Positions 53,133 through 60,619 of a DNA stretch of 64,000 nucleotides are shown one piece after another. This DNA comes from DASSUW01 sp963730535 (lineage in GTDB: Bacteria; Actinomycetota; Thermoleophilia; Solirubrobacterales; Solirubrobacteraceae), in assembly GCA_963730535.1 (NCBI GenBank), contig CAVSRU010000002.1:124001-188000 (forward strand). Direction: 5' to 3'. The position numbers and the translations under genes are program-made. Numbering within the stretch: the stretch's first letter is position 1; each line of letters starts with the position of its first letter. The notes under the pieces are model-generated. The model was not told where the DNA came from. It worked only from the letters and a program-made list of their open reading frames with translations, and ran no database searches.

Positions 53133-54095
53133 ATGGCTGTAACAGTCACGCAACTGCGAAGCTTCCTGGCCGTCGTGCGCAACGGCTCGGTGACCGCGGC
53201 GGCGGAGGAGCTCGTCGTGTCGCAACCGTCCGTGTCGGCCGCCGTCTCCGCGCTCACTCGCGAGCTGGGGGTCGACCTGACCGAGCGCGTAGGCCGCAAC
53301 GTGCGCCCGAGCCCCGCGGGCAGGGTGTTCGCCTCGTACGCGGCCGACGTCGTCGGCTTGCTCGATCAGGGCGCACGCGCCGCGCGCGAGGCCGCGGACA
53401 GCGCGGTCACCGAGCTGCGGATCGGCGCGGTGACGACTGCCGGCGAGCACATCGCCCCCCAGCTCATGCAGGCGTTTGCCGCGCGCCATCCGGAGGTCAC
53501 GCTCAGCGTCGACGTGGGCAACCGCGAGCGCGTATTCGAGCAGCTGCGCACGCATCAGTCGGACATCGCGATCGGGGGCCGGCCGCCCGACGACGGCTTC
53601 GTGGGCCGGCGCTTTCTCGACAACCCGATCGTCGTGGTCACGGCGCCCGACGACCCGCTTGCGAACCGGCGCCGGGTGCGCGTCGAGGAGCTCGGATCGC
53701 GCCCGTGGTTGCTGCGCGAGGAGGGCTCGGGTACGCGTTCGATGACCGAGGAGTTCCTGGCCGGCCACGATCTGCACCCGCCGATGCGCACGCTCGGCTC
53801 CAACGGGGCGATCAAGCAGGCGGCCCGGGCGGGGCTCGGGGTCTCGCTGCAGTCGCGGCTGGCGACGCATCTCGAGATCGAGTTGGGATTGCTCGGGACG
53901 ATCCACGTCGACGTGCCGCTGCCGGGCCGGTATTGGTATGCGATCCGCCCCGCGCGCGGCCCAGAGCGGCCGGCGGTAGAGCGGTTCCTCCGCTTCGTGC
54001 ACAGCGACGAGGCGAAGGTCGCCGTCGAGCGCGGACTCACGACGCCACGCGCTCGAGCTCCTGGCGACCCAGCGCCACCGCGGCTCGACCCGTGA
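53133..54095 (+). CDS. cbbR: LysR-type regulator, CbbR-like
   Basis: A 320-residue activator. The N-terminal HTH (TVTQLRSFLAVVRNGSVTAA, ELVVSQPSVSAAVSALTREL) is followed by a ligand domain with LRIGAVTTAGEHIAPQLMQA, HQSDIAIGGRPPDDGFVGRR and RTLGSNGAIKQAARAGLGVS, a typical CbbR pattern. CbbR proteins sense metabolites such as RuBP or NADPH and activate cbb operons. It converges on prk with a 59-bp 3' overlap instead of the more usual divergent position next to cbbL. The start is ATG 53133. Confidence 0.9.
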   Translation: MAVTVTQLRSFLAVVRNGSVTAAAEELVVSQPSVSAAVSALTRELGVDLTERVGRNVRPSPAGRVFASYAADVVGLLDQGARAAREAADSAVTELRIGAVTTAGEHIAPQLMQAFAARHPEVTLSVDVGNRERVFEQLRTHQSDIAIGGRPPDDGFVGRRFLDNPIVVVTAPDDPLANRRRVRVEELGSRPWLLREEGSGTRSMTEEFLAGHDLHPPMRTLGSNGAIKQAARAGLGVSLQSRLATHLEIELGLLGTIHVDVPLPGRYWYAIRPARGPERPAVERFLRFVHSDEAKVAVERGLTTPRARAPGDPAPPRLDP

Positions 54096-54960
54096 CGAGG
54101 TGATAGAGGATGAGCAGCTGCACGAGCGCGAGCGAATCCGACCGGTGAAGGTCTACCCCGATCGTGTACTCGCCCAGGCGCTGGCTGCGCAGGTGGGCGG
54201 CGAAGTGCAGCCGGTGCCAGATCGCCTCCTCGAGCTCGGCCGCGCGCTCGGCCTCGATGTCGCCCGGGATGCGCACATGGCGTTCCGCGCCGCGCTCACT
54301 GAGGCTGATGCTGCGCACGCCGTCGCCGATGAAGGGGGAAAGATCCGGATGCGGCAGGCCGTCGCGAAGGATCAGCTCGGCGTCGAGGCGATCCGGATCG
54401 CCGCTCTGGCTGGGCATGAACGACACGACGATGTCCGCGTTGCGCTCCTGCGGGCGGATGAAGGCGGCGGAGTCGGGCTCGCGGCGATCAAGCTCGGCCA
54501 GCACCTCGTCGGTGGTGTAGCCGCGCCGCGAGCAGTCGCGCTGCACCTTCCACTTGCGCCGTAGGTCCTCTGGGGGTGCGAGGAAGACGCGCACGTCGTA
54601 GCAGTCGCGCATCTGGCGCGTGTGGTAGCCCAGCAGGCCCTCGACGATCGCAAAGCCGTGGGGCTCGACGTAGACCGGCGGCGCGAAGGTGCCGTCTGCG
54701 TGCCGATAGACCGGCTTCAGGATGGCCTCGCCGTTGCGCAGATGGCGCAGATCCTGTGCCATGACGTCGAGGTAGTTGCAGTCCGGATGCAGGGGTGTGA
54801 TGCCGAGCTCGGCTCGCTGCTTGCGGTCGTAGCGGTGGTAGTCGTCGGTGCAGGCGTGGGTCACCGCATGCTCGCCCAGCGCGCGCACAAGACCCCGGGT
54901 CATCGTGGTCTTCCCGGCCGCCGAGTCGCCGACGACGCCAAGAATGATCGGTCGCGGCAT
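54037..54960 (-). CDS. prk: Phosphoribulokinase
   Basis: Phosphorylates ribulose 5-phosphate to RuBP, the RuBisCO substrate. MPRPIILGVVGDSAAGKTTM holds the P-loop (GDSAAGKTT). CTDDYHRYDRKQRAELGITP, LHPDCNYLDVMAQDLRHL and YVEPHGFAIVEGLLGYHT carry the substrate and catalytic residues of class I PRK. The 307 residues are normal. ATG 54960 is chosen because cbbX ends two bases upstream; the frame stays open far upstream inside cbbX but is not real there. Last gene of the cbbL-cbbS-cbbX-prk operon. Confidence 0.93.
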   Translation of the reverse strand: MPRPIILGVVGDSAAGKTTMTRGLVRALGEHAVTHACTDDYHRYDRKQRAELGITPLHPDCNYLDVMAQDLRHLRNGEAILKPVYRHADGTFAPPVYVEPHGFAIVEGLLGYHTRQMRDCYDVRVFLAPPEDLRRKWKVQRDCSRRGYTTDEVLAELDRREPDSAAFIRPQERNADIVVSFMPSQSGDPDRLDAELILRDGLPHPDLSPFIGDGVRSISLSERGAERHVRIPGDIEAERAAELEEAIWHRLHFAAHLRSQRLGEYTIGVDLHRSDSLALVQLLILYHLVTGRAAVALGRQELERVAS

Positions 54961-54962
54961 CG

Positions 54963-55808
54963 TCAGCCGCTCCCGAAGATGCTGCTGGCGTAGATGTCGT
55001 CCGCCTCGATGGTCATCAGCTCGTCGTGCCCTGGGGGCGTGTCGCTGCTGAAGAGGCGGCTGGCGTGGCGCAGCCGGGCGCGGTCGATCGCGTTGCGGGT
55101 GCTGCGCCCGTGCGCGAAGCGCGGCCTCTGCATGCGACGCTCGAGGTACTCGCGGAACGCCTGCTCCGCGGCCGCTGACAGGCGGTAGTCCTGACGCTCG
55201 ACCATGCGCTGCGCGATCTCCATCAGCTCCTCGGGCGTGTAGTCGGGGAAGTCGATGTGGTGCACGACCCGCGAGGCCATGCCCGGATTGGATGCGAAGA
55301 ACCCGTCCATGCGGTCCTTGTAGCCGGCGAGGATCACGACCAGCCGGTTGCGGTCGCTCTCCATGACCTGTAGGAGGATCTCGATCGCCTCCTGGCCGTA
55401 GTCGCGCTCGTTCTCCGGCCGGTGCAGGTAGTACGTCTCGTCGATGAACAGCACGCCGCCGTACGCCCGCTTGAGCACGTCCTTGGTCTTGGGCGCCGTG
55501 TGCCCGACGTACTGCCCCACGAGGTCCTCGCGGGTGACCGACACCACGTGCCCCTTCTCGAGGTAGCCGAGTCGTTGCAGGATCTCCGCCATCCGCAGCG
55601 CGACGGTCGTCTTGCCCGTGCCCGGGTTGCCCGTGAACGACATGTGCAGCGACGGCCGTCGCGACGTCAGATCCGCCTCGCGCCGCAGCCGGTCGACCAC
55701 GAGCAGGGCCGCGATCTCGCGGATTCGCGTCTTGACCGGCTGCAGCGCGACGAGCTCGGCGTCGAGCTCGTCGAGCACCGCGTCGACCTCGAATCTCAGC
55801 GCAGTCAC
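54963..55808 (-). CDS. cbbX: Red-type RuBisCO activase
   Basis: AAA+ motor that pulls the C terminus of the RuBisCO large subunit to remove inhibitory sugar phosphates. SFTGNPGTGKTTVALRMAEI is Walker A, EDLVGQYVGHTAPKT the pore loop with its Tyr, GGVLFIDETYYLHRPENERD Walker B, and LVVILAGYKDRMDGFFASNP sensor 1. The 281 residues are normal. It starts at GTG 55808, overlapping the cbbS stop by four bases. Its presence fits the red-type large subunit in this operon. Confidence 0.95.
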   Translation of the reverse strand: MTALRFEVDAVLDELDAELVALQPVKTRIREIAALLVVDRLRREADLTSRRPSLHMSFTGNPGTGKTTVALRMAEILQRLGYLEKGHVVSVTREDLVGQYVGHTAPKTKDVLKRAYGGVLFIDETYYLHRPENERDYGQEAIEILLQVMESDRNRLVVILAGYKDRMDGFFASNPGMASRVVHHIDFPDYTPEELMEIAQRMVERQDYRLSAAAEQAFREYLERRMQRPRFAHGRSTRNAIDRARLRHASRLFSSDTPPGHDELMTIEADDIYASSIFGSG

Positions 55809-56230
55809 GCGTACCGCCGCCCTGCTGGACGCTCCGCCGCGTATCCGCGCAGCGCATAGCGCATCGAACGGTCGGCGTTGTCTGTCCGCTCGAGCCGGAA
55901 GCCGGGCTCCTCGGACGGCCGGCCGACGATGAACGCCAGCGCCGTGGTCTGGCGCATGTAGGTCGCGTCGTAGGCGATGACCTTGACGTAGTAGTTGGGG
56001 AAGCTCTCGCGGCAGGCCTTCACCTCGCGCATCGCGACATCGGCCTGATCGGCCCTGAGGTCGAACAGCGGGAGGTTCCACATCTCCCAGTACGCGTTGC
56101 GCGGATGCGGGTCGTCGGTGTACTCGACCGCGATCGCCCAGCCGTTATCGAGCGCGTAGCGGATCTGTGCCTCGACCTGCTCGTCCTCGAGGTCGGGCAG
56201 GAACGAGAACGTGCCCTGGGTGACGCGCAT
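55805..56230 (-). CDS. cbbS: RuBisCO small subunit (form I, red type)
   Basis: A 141-residue small subunit that caps the L8S8 complex. MRVTQGTFSFLPDLEDEQVE and IRYALDNGWAIAVEYTDDPH, YWEMWNLPLFDLRADQADVA and YYVKVIAYDATYMRQTTALA are typical of form IC/ID/IE subunits. The C-terminal extension after AFIVGRPSEEPGF, including the beta-hairpin region, is the mark of red-type enzymes. ATG 56230 follows cbbL by eleven bases. Coupled to cbbX. Confidence 0.95.
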   Translation of the reverse strand: MRVTQGTFSFLPDLEDEQVEAQIRYALDNGWAIAVEYTDDPHPRNAYWEMWNLPLFDLRADQADVAMREVKACRESFPNYYVKVIAYDATYMRQTTALAFIVGRPSEEPGFRLERTDNADRSMRYALRGYAAERPAGRRYA

Positions 56231-56241
56231 GGCGTTCCTCC

Positions 56242-57681
56242 TCAGGCCGCCGTCGGGGTGACGACGACGTCGGGCGTGTCGGTGGACTGGAAGTCGAACG
56301 TGACGTCCTTCCAGACCTGCAGCGCCGCGTCGAGCTCCGGGCAACCGCGGGCGGCGCGGGCGAGGATGTCGGGCCCTTCGTGGAAGTAGTCGCGGCCCTC
56401 GTTGCGGGCCTGGATGATGGCCTCGACCGCAACGCGGTTGGCCGTCGCTCCGGCGCCGATCCCCATCGGGTGGCCGATTGTTCCGCCGCCGAACTGCAGG
56501 ATCGAGTCCTCGCCCAGGTAGCTGAGCAGCTGGTGCATCTGGCCGGCGTGGATCCCGCCTGAGGCGACGGGCATCACGCCGGGGAGCGATGCCCAGTCCT
56601 GATCGAAGTAGATCCCCGTGGTGGCGTCCGCGTCGAGGTGGTTCTCGCGGCAGACGTCGTAGTAGCCCTTCACGCTGCCTGGGTCGCCCTCGAGCTTGCC
56701 GACGACCGTCCCCGCGTGGATGTGGTCGACGCCGATGAGGCGGCACCACTTGGCGAGCACGCGGAAGTTGACGCCGTGGCTCTTCTGCCGGGTGTAGGTC
56801 GAGTGACCGGCGCGGTGCAGGTGCAGGATGACGCCGTTGCGGCGCGCCCAGTGGGACATGGACTGCATCGCGGTGAAGCCGACGGTCAGGTCGATCATGA
56901 TGATCACGCTGCCGAGCTCCTTGGCGAACTCGGCGCGCTCATACATCTCCTCCATCGTGCCGGCCGTCACGTTGAGGTAGTGGCCCTTGATCTCCGCGCT
57001 CTCGGCGATCGCCCGGTTCACCGCCTCGATCGCGTACAGGTAGCGATCACGCCAGCGCATGAAGGGCTGCGAGTTGATGTTCTCGTCGTCTTTGGTGAAG
57101 TCGAGGCCGCCGCGGAGCGCCTCGAAGACGACGCGGCCGTAGTTCTTGGCCGACAGGCCGAGCTTCGGCTTGACCGTGGCGCCGAGCAGCGGACGTCCGA
57201 ACTTGTCCAGGTACTCGCGCTCCATGACGATGCCGTGCGGCGGTCCCTGGAACGTCTTGACATAGTGTGGCGGGATGCGCAGGTCCTCGAGCCGCAGCGC
57301 CCTGAGGGCCTTGAAGCCGAACACGTTGCCGATGATCGAGGAGGCCATGTTCGCGATCGAGCCCTCCTCGAACAGGTCGAGGTCGTAGGCGATCTTCGCG
57401 ATGTACTCGTCGTCGCGGCCGGGCACCGGCTCCACGGCGTACGCCTTGGCCTGGTAGTTCCGATGGTCGGTCAGGCGGTCGGTCCAGACCACGGTCCAGG
57501 TCGCCGTCGAGGACTCGCCGGCCACCGCCGCCGCGGCCTCGACCGGGTCGACTCCAGGCTGCGGCGTGACCCGGAATGCCGCCAGGACGTCGGAGTCCTT
57601 GGGCTCGTAGTCCGGGTTGTAGTAGCCCATCTCCGCGTAGGGAGTCACGCCTGCCGCCCAGCGATCCTTCTTCTCGATCAT
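56242..57681 (-). CDS. cbbL: RuBisCO large subunit (form I, red type)
   Basis: Carboxylates RuBP. The 479 residues are full length, and all catalytic blocks are present: GATVKPKLGLSAKNYGR (first catalytic Lys), GGLDFTKDDENINSQPFM (carbamylated Lys and metal-binding Asp-Asp-Glu), HLHRAGHSTYTRQKSHG, GTVVGKLEGDPG (loop 6 Lys) and LPVASGGIHAGQMHQL-type segment. The N-terminal DRWAAGVTPYAEMGYYNPDY and MIEKKD opening are of the red type (IC/IE). It is the first gene of the operon, divergent from the FolE2 paralogue at 57759. Confidence 0.97.
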   Translation of the reverse strand: MIEKKDRWAAGVTPYAEMGYYNPDYEPKDSDVLAAFRVTPQPGVDPVEAAAAVAGESSTATWTVVWTDRLTDHRNYQAKAYAVEPVPGRDDEYIAKIAYDLDLFEEGSIANMASSIIGNVFGFKALRALRLEDLRIPPHYVKTFQGPPHGIVMEREYLDKFGRPLLGATVKPKLGLSAKNYGRVVFEALRGGLDFTKDDENINSQPFMRWRDRYLYAIEAVNRAIAESAEIKGHYLNVTAGTMEEMYERAEFAKELGSVIIMIDLTVGFTAMQSMSHWARRNGVILHLHRAGHSTYTRQKSHGVNFRVLAKWCRLIGVDHIHAGTVVGKLEGDPGSVKGYYDVCRENHLDADATTGIYFDQDWASLPGVMPVASGGIHAGQMHQLLSYLGEDSILQFGGGTIGHPMGIGAGATANRVAVEAIIQARNEGRDYFHEGPDILARAARGCPELDAALQVWKDVTFDFQSTDTPDVVVTPTAA

Positions 57682-57758
57682 GCGGTGAACCTACGACAGG
57701 ACAGTTCGCCGAACAAGAAAAGATCAGGTCGAACTCATAGAGCATCGGCTAATTGTCT
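57682..57758. promoter_or_regulatory. Divergent promoter region of cbbL and the folE2-like gene
   Basis: A 77-bp AT-richer gap. The palindrome GTTCGCCGAAC (57704-57714), AAGAAAAGATC and TAATTGTCTATGG (into the + strand start) stand out. CbbR usually binds T-N11-A sites in such places; several are possible here, none decisive. Joint control of the Calvin and H4MPT genes is therefore plausible. Confidence 0.5.
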
Positions 57759-58688
57759 ATGGCTCGATACGCTCCCGAGTCGATGTCGCGCGTCGGGGTG
57801 ACGAACGTCGAGAAGGTCACCCGCATCGGCGAGCAGCTCTACTACGCACGGCTCGATTGCTTCGTCGAGCTCGGACCGGAGCAGACGGCCGCGCGCTTCG
57901 ACGAGGTCATCAACGACGTCATCGGCGAGGTGGTGCTCGGCGAGGGCGCCTTCAAGGCCGAGCAGCTCGCCGAGCGCATCGCCGTCGAGGTGCGTGAGCG
58001 GCAGCGCGCGCTGCGCGCGGAGGTGACGATCGCCGCCCGCTACCCCGAGTACAAGCCGGCGCCGGTGTCCGGGATCACCACGCAGGAGATCTACACGCTG
58101 CTCGGCTCGGCGGTCGCCTCCGAGCGCGGCACGCGCCGGCTCATCGGCGTCGCCGCGCAGGGGATGACGACGAGCCCAGATGCGCAGCGCCTGGTTGCCG
58201 AGCGTTCGCGCGAGCGGCTGGCCGGCGACGGCTTCACCGATCATCAGATCGCCGGCATCCTCGAAGCCGTGCCGCTCGCGACGCACAACCAGCTCGGTCT
58301 GGGCACGCTTCACCTCGGGCTGCCCGAGGAGTGCGAGACGGACGTGGACGCGGCGGACCTGCTGGCGATCGTCGAGGACTCGATGTCCAGCGAGATCTAC
58401 GAGCTGATGAAACGCTCGGACGAGGGCGCGGTGGTGGAGAAGGCCCACCGTCGCCCACGGTTCGTGGAGGACTGCGTCCGCGAGGCGATACGCGGCACGA
58501 TCGAGCGCTACGGCGGCTTGCGCGACGACGCCTTCGTGTCGGCGCGCCAGGAGAACTTCGAGTCGATCCACCAGCACAACGTCGTCGCCGAGCGCTTCGG
58601 GCTGCTCGGCGATCTGCGCCGCGAGATCGACGCCGGCGAGCGCGTCGCGCATCACACGACAATGCGCGAGTGGCTCGATGCGGGCTGA
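57759..58688 (+). CDS. FolE2/MptA-like GTP cyclohydrolase paralogue lacking the metal-site cysteines
   Basis: A 309-residue relative of the canonical copy at 15880-16866. SRVGVTNVEKVTRI, APVSGITTQEIYTLLGSAVA, LATHNQLGLGTLHLGLPEEC and EDSMSSEIYELMKRSDEGAV are retained, including His and Glu positions. The cysteine motif TACPCAQ has become TTSPDAQ (Ser139, Asp141), and the GAHMSRF block is reduced to AARF. ATG 57759 start (TTG 57753 alternative). Sitting against the H4MPT genes, it may start methanopterin synthesis (an MptA role) with a changed metal site, or have lost catalysis. Its stop abuts DUF1464. Confidence 0.85.
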   Translation: MARYAPESMSRVGVTNVEKVTRIGEQLYYARLDCFVELGPEQTAARFDEVINDVIGEVVLGEGAFKAEQLAERIAVEVRERQRALRAEVTIAARYPEYKPAPVSGITTQEIYTLLGSAVASERGTRRLIGVAAQGMTTSPDAQRLVAERSRERLAGDGFTDHQIAGILEAVPLATHNQLGLGTLHLGLPEECETDVDAADLLAIVEDSMSSEIYELMKRSDEGAVVEKAHRRPRFVEDCVREAIRGTIERYGGLRDDAFVSARQENFESIHQHNVVAERFGLLGDLRREIDAGERVAHHTTMREWLDAG

Positions 58689-59753
58689 TCAGCGCAGCCG
58701 GATGCGATCGGCGCCCTGGACCCTGAGGTGGTCGAGGACGGAGCCGCTCGCGTCGCGCACGCCCAGGCGCTCGACGAGTGCCGCGTAGCGCCCGCCCACC
58801 AGGCCGTCGGCCAGCACCGCCGCACCCCGCGCCGCGGCGAGCCCCGTCGCGATCCGCACCGGTGCCACATGCGCAAGCCGCGCGCCGAGCGCGTCGATCA
58901 TGCCCGGCGCCTGCGCCAGGCGCCCTGCGACGAGGATCTCGCGCGGGGTCGGCGCGCTGGCCGTCAACGCGAGCGCGGCCTTCACCGCGCCCTCCTCCAG
59001 GGCGAGCCATCCGTCGCCATGGCGCGGGTCGCGGCGCAGGGCCTCCAGTCCTTCCGAGAGGTCGAGGTCTCCCTGCGGGTCGAGCGCGCCGCCGCTGAAC
59101 ACCGTCCGCTTCGACAGGGTTGCGCCGAGGAGGTACGCCGCCTCCGCGTCCAACGCGCCGCACGCCCGCGCGCCGATCGGCCCGGCCGAACCGCCGAGGC
59201 CATCCACGATGCGCCCGCCGTCCACCGCGAGCGCGGCACTGAACGCCCCGCCGAGCTCGAGCATCACGAACGAGGTCTCGGCGAACTCGACGCCGAGCCG
59301 GTTCGCCTGGTCGGCGATACACAGGGCGGCGCTCGCGACCTTGTCCGCGGTCCCCAGGTCGATGCGGTTCCACTTGCGGTACGCCGGGATGGTCGGCAGA
59401 TGGATCGCGCCGGGGCCGAACACGACCGGAAGCCCCGACGCCACGAGCGCACGCACGATCGAGCGCATCCCGCCGACGCCCACGCGGCCGTGCGGTTCGT
59501 CCTCGCGCACCAGCAGCATGAGCGCGAGCTCACGCTCGCCGACCTGGTCCACGGGAATGAGCGGAAGCCCGTAACCGGCCGGGCCGAGCACGAGCTCGAA
59601 CGGGCCGTGGTCCACGAGCGCCTCGACGAGCAGCTCCGGATCGGCGCCCACGTCGCTGGTGCGGAAGCCGCGCTCGAACGTGGCCTCGCCGTCGTCGAGC
59701 ACGCAGACGTCGAACGAGACCGTCCCCGGGTCGACGCCCGCCACTCGGGTCAA
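58689..59753 (-). CDS. DUF1464-family protein of H4MPT gene clusters
   Basis: A 354-residue actin/ASKHA-like kinase-fold protein. VAGVDPGTVSFDVCVLDDGE is the phosphate-1 loop, VMLELGGAFSAALAVDGGRI phosphate 2, and ILVAGRLAQAPGMIDALGAR an adenosine-type loop. DUF1464 is found in methanogens and in the archaeal-type C1 clusters of methylotrophs; its biochemical role is not established to my knowledge. The start is TTG 59753, overlapping the mtdB stop (TTGA); GTG 59744 is an alternative. Last gene of the fae-led operon. Confidence 0.85.
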   Translation of the reverse strand: MTRVAGVDPGTVSFDVCVLDDGEATFERGFRTSDVGADPELLVEALVDHGPFELVLGPAGYGLPLIPVDQVGERELALMLLVREDEPHGRVGVGGMRSIVRALVASGLPVVFGPGAIHLPTIPAYRKWNRIDLGTADKVASAALCIADQANRLGVEFAETSFVMLELGGAFSAALAVDGGRIVDGLGGSAGPIGARACGALDAEAAYLLGATLSKRTVFSGGALDPQGDLDLSEGLEALRRDPRHGDGWLALEEGAVKAALALTASAPTPREILVAGRLAQAPGMIDALGARLAHVAPVRIATGLAAARGAAVLADGLVGGRYAALVERLGVRDASGSVLDHLRVQGADRIRLR

Positions 59754-60619
59754 ACGAGTTCCCTGGCGATCGCGTAGACGGCGTCGGTGTCGAGCACCTG
59801 GTCGTTGGACTCGAACAGCCGCCGCACGCAGGCCTTGTGCACCTTCATCTTCGGGCCCCCGATCGCCAGCGCGCCAAGCATGAGCTTGCCGTCGTACTCG
59901 GCCATGTCGTCGGTCGCCTTGGTGCCCTCGACGCCGAGCGGCTCCGCCGCGTTGTAGTCGGCCAGGAACTCGATCGTCGGGTGCTGCGCCCAGAAGTCGC
60001 GCCGCAGCACCGGCACGCCGGCGGGCCCGGCGGAGAGGACGACCTGCGCGCCGTCGAGGAGCGTTTCGAGCTCTCCGCGGTCGGCCGGCTCGCGGACGTC
60101 GAGGTCGAGTCGCTGCGCGACCGCGAGGCCGCGCGGGCGGTGATAAGGGCGATCGTCGCCGAACAGGTCGGGTGGGACAGCGGCCAGCGTGACCTCGCAG
60201 CCCTCGTTCTGCAGCAGCACGGCCGACCGCAGGCCGACGGCCCCCAGACCGATGACGACGGCGCGGCTGCCGGCCAGGCTGCGCGCCTTCGCGATCCGCG
60301 CGATGGTCGTGGCTGCGGTCGTGTTGCAGCCGTTCGAGTCGAGCATCACGGAGACCCGGAAGGGGCCGAAGAACGCTTTCTGCACCTGGGCGAAGACCTC
60401 TTCGCCCGCGGCGACGTCCTTGCCGCCGACCCACACGGCCATCGTTTTGAGGTCGTCCACCCCGCGGGTGAAGAACGCGTCCTGTGCGAGCGCGCGCGCG
60501 GACTCGGCCTTCACGCCGCTGTGCGAGAGCAGGACGTCCACGCCGGCGTCGTGCGCGACGATCGCATCGAACGGGCTGGGGTGCTCGTCGGTGTCGAGCT
60601 GGAGCAGGACTTTCTTCAC
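59750..60619 (-). CDS. mtdB: NAD(P)-dependent methylene-H4MPT dehydrogenase
   Basis: Oxidises methylene-H4MPT to methenyl-H4MPT, after Fae. MKKVLLQLDTDEHPSPFDAI, VAHDAGVDVLLSHSGV and AVWVGGKDVAAGEEVFAQVQ form the substrate domain. AVVIGLGAVGLRSAVLLQNE is the Rossmann GxGxxG, and EGTKATDDMAEYDGKLMLGA, IGGPKMKVHKACVRRLF the conserved C-terminal region of MtdB. The 289 residues are full length. ATG 60619 overlaps the stop of the DHPS-like gene. Whether it uses NAD or NADP cannot be read here. Confidence 0.93.
   Translation of the reverse strand: MKKVLLQLDTDEHPSPFDAIVAHDAGVDVLLSHSGVKAESARALAQDAFFTRGVDDLKTMAVWVGGKDVAAGEEVFAQVQKAFFGPFRVSVMLDSNGCNTTAATTIARIAKARSLAGSRAVVIGLGAVGLRSAVLLQNEGCEVTLAAVPPDLFGDDRPYHRPRGLAVAQRLDLDVREPADRGELETLLDGAQVVLSAGPAGVPVLRRDFWAQHPTIEFLADYNAAEPLGVEGTKATDDMAEYDGKLMLGALAIGGPKMKVHKACVRRLFESNDQVLDTDAVYAIARELV

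Noticed and set aside
54037..55857. Single 606-codon minus-strand frame joining prk to upstream sequence
   Set aside because: The upstream part is an out-of-frame reading of cbbX; prk begins at ATG 54960, right after the cbbX stop.
57682..57758. Definite CbbR operator
   Set aside because: Several T-N11-A combinations fit but so would chance in an AT-richer stretch; kept only as a candidate regulatory region.
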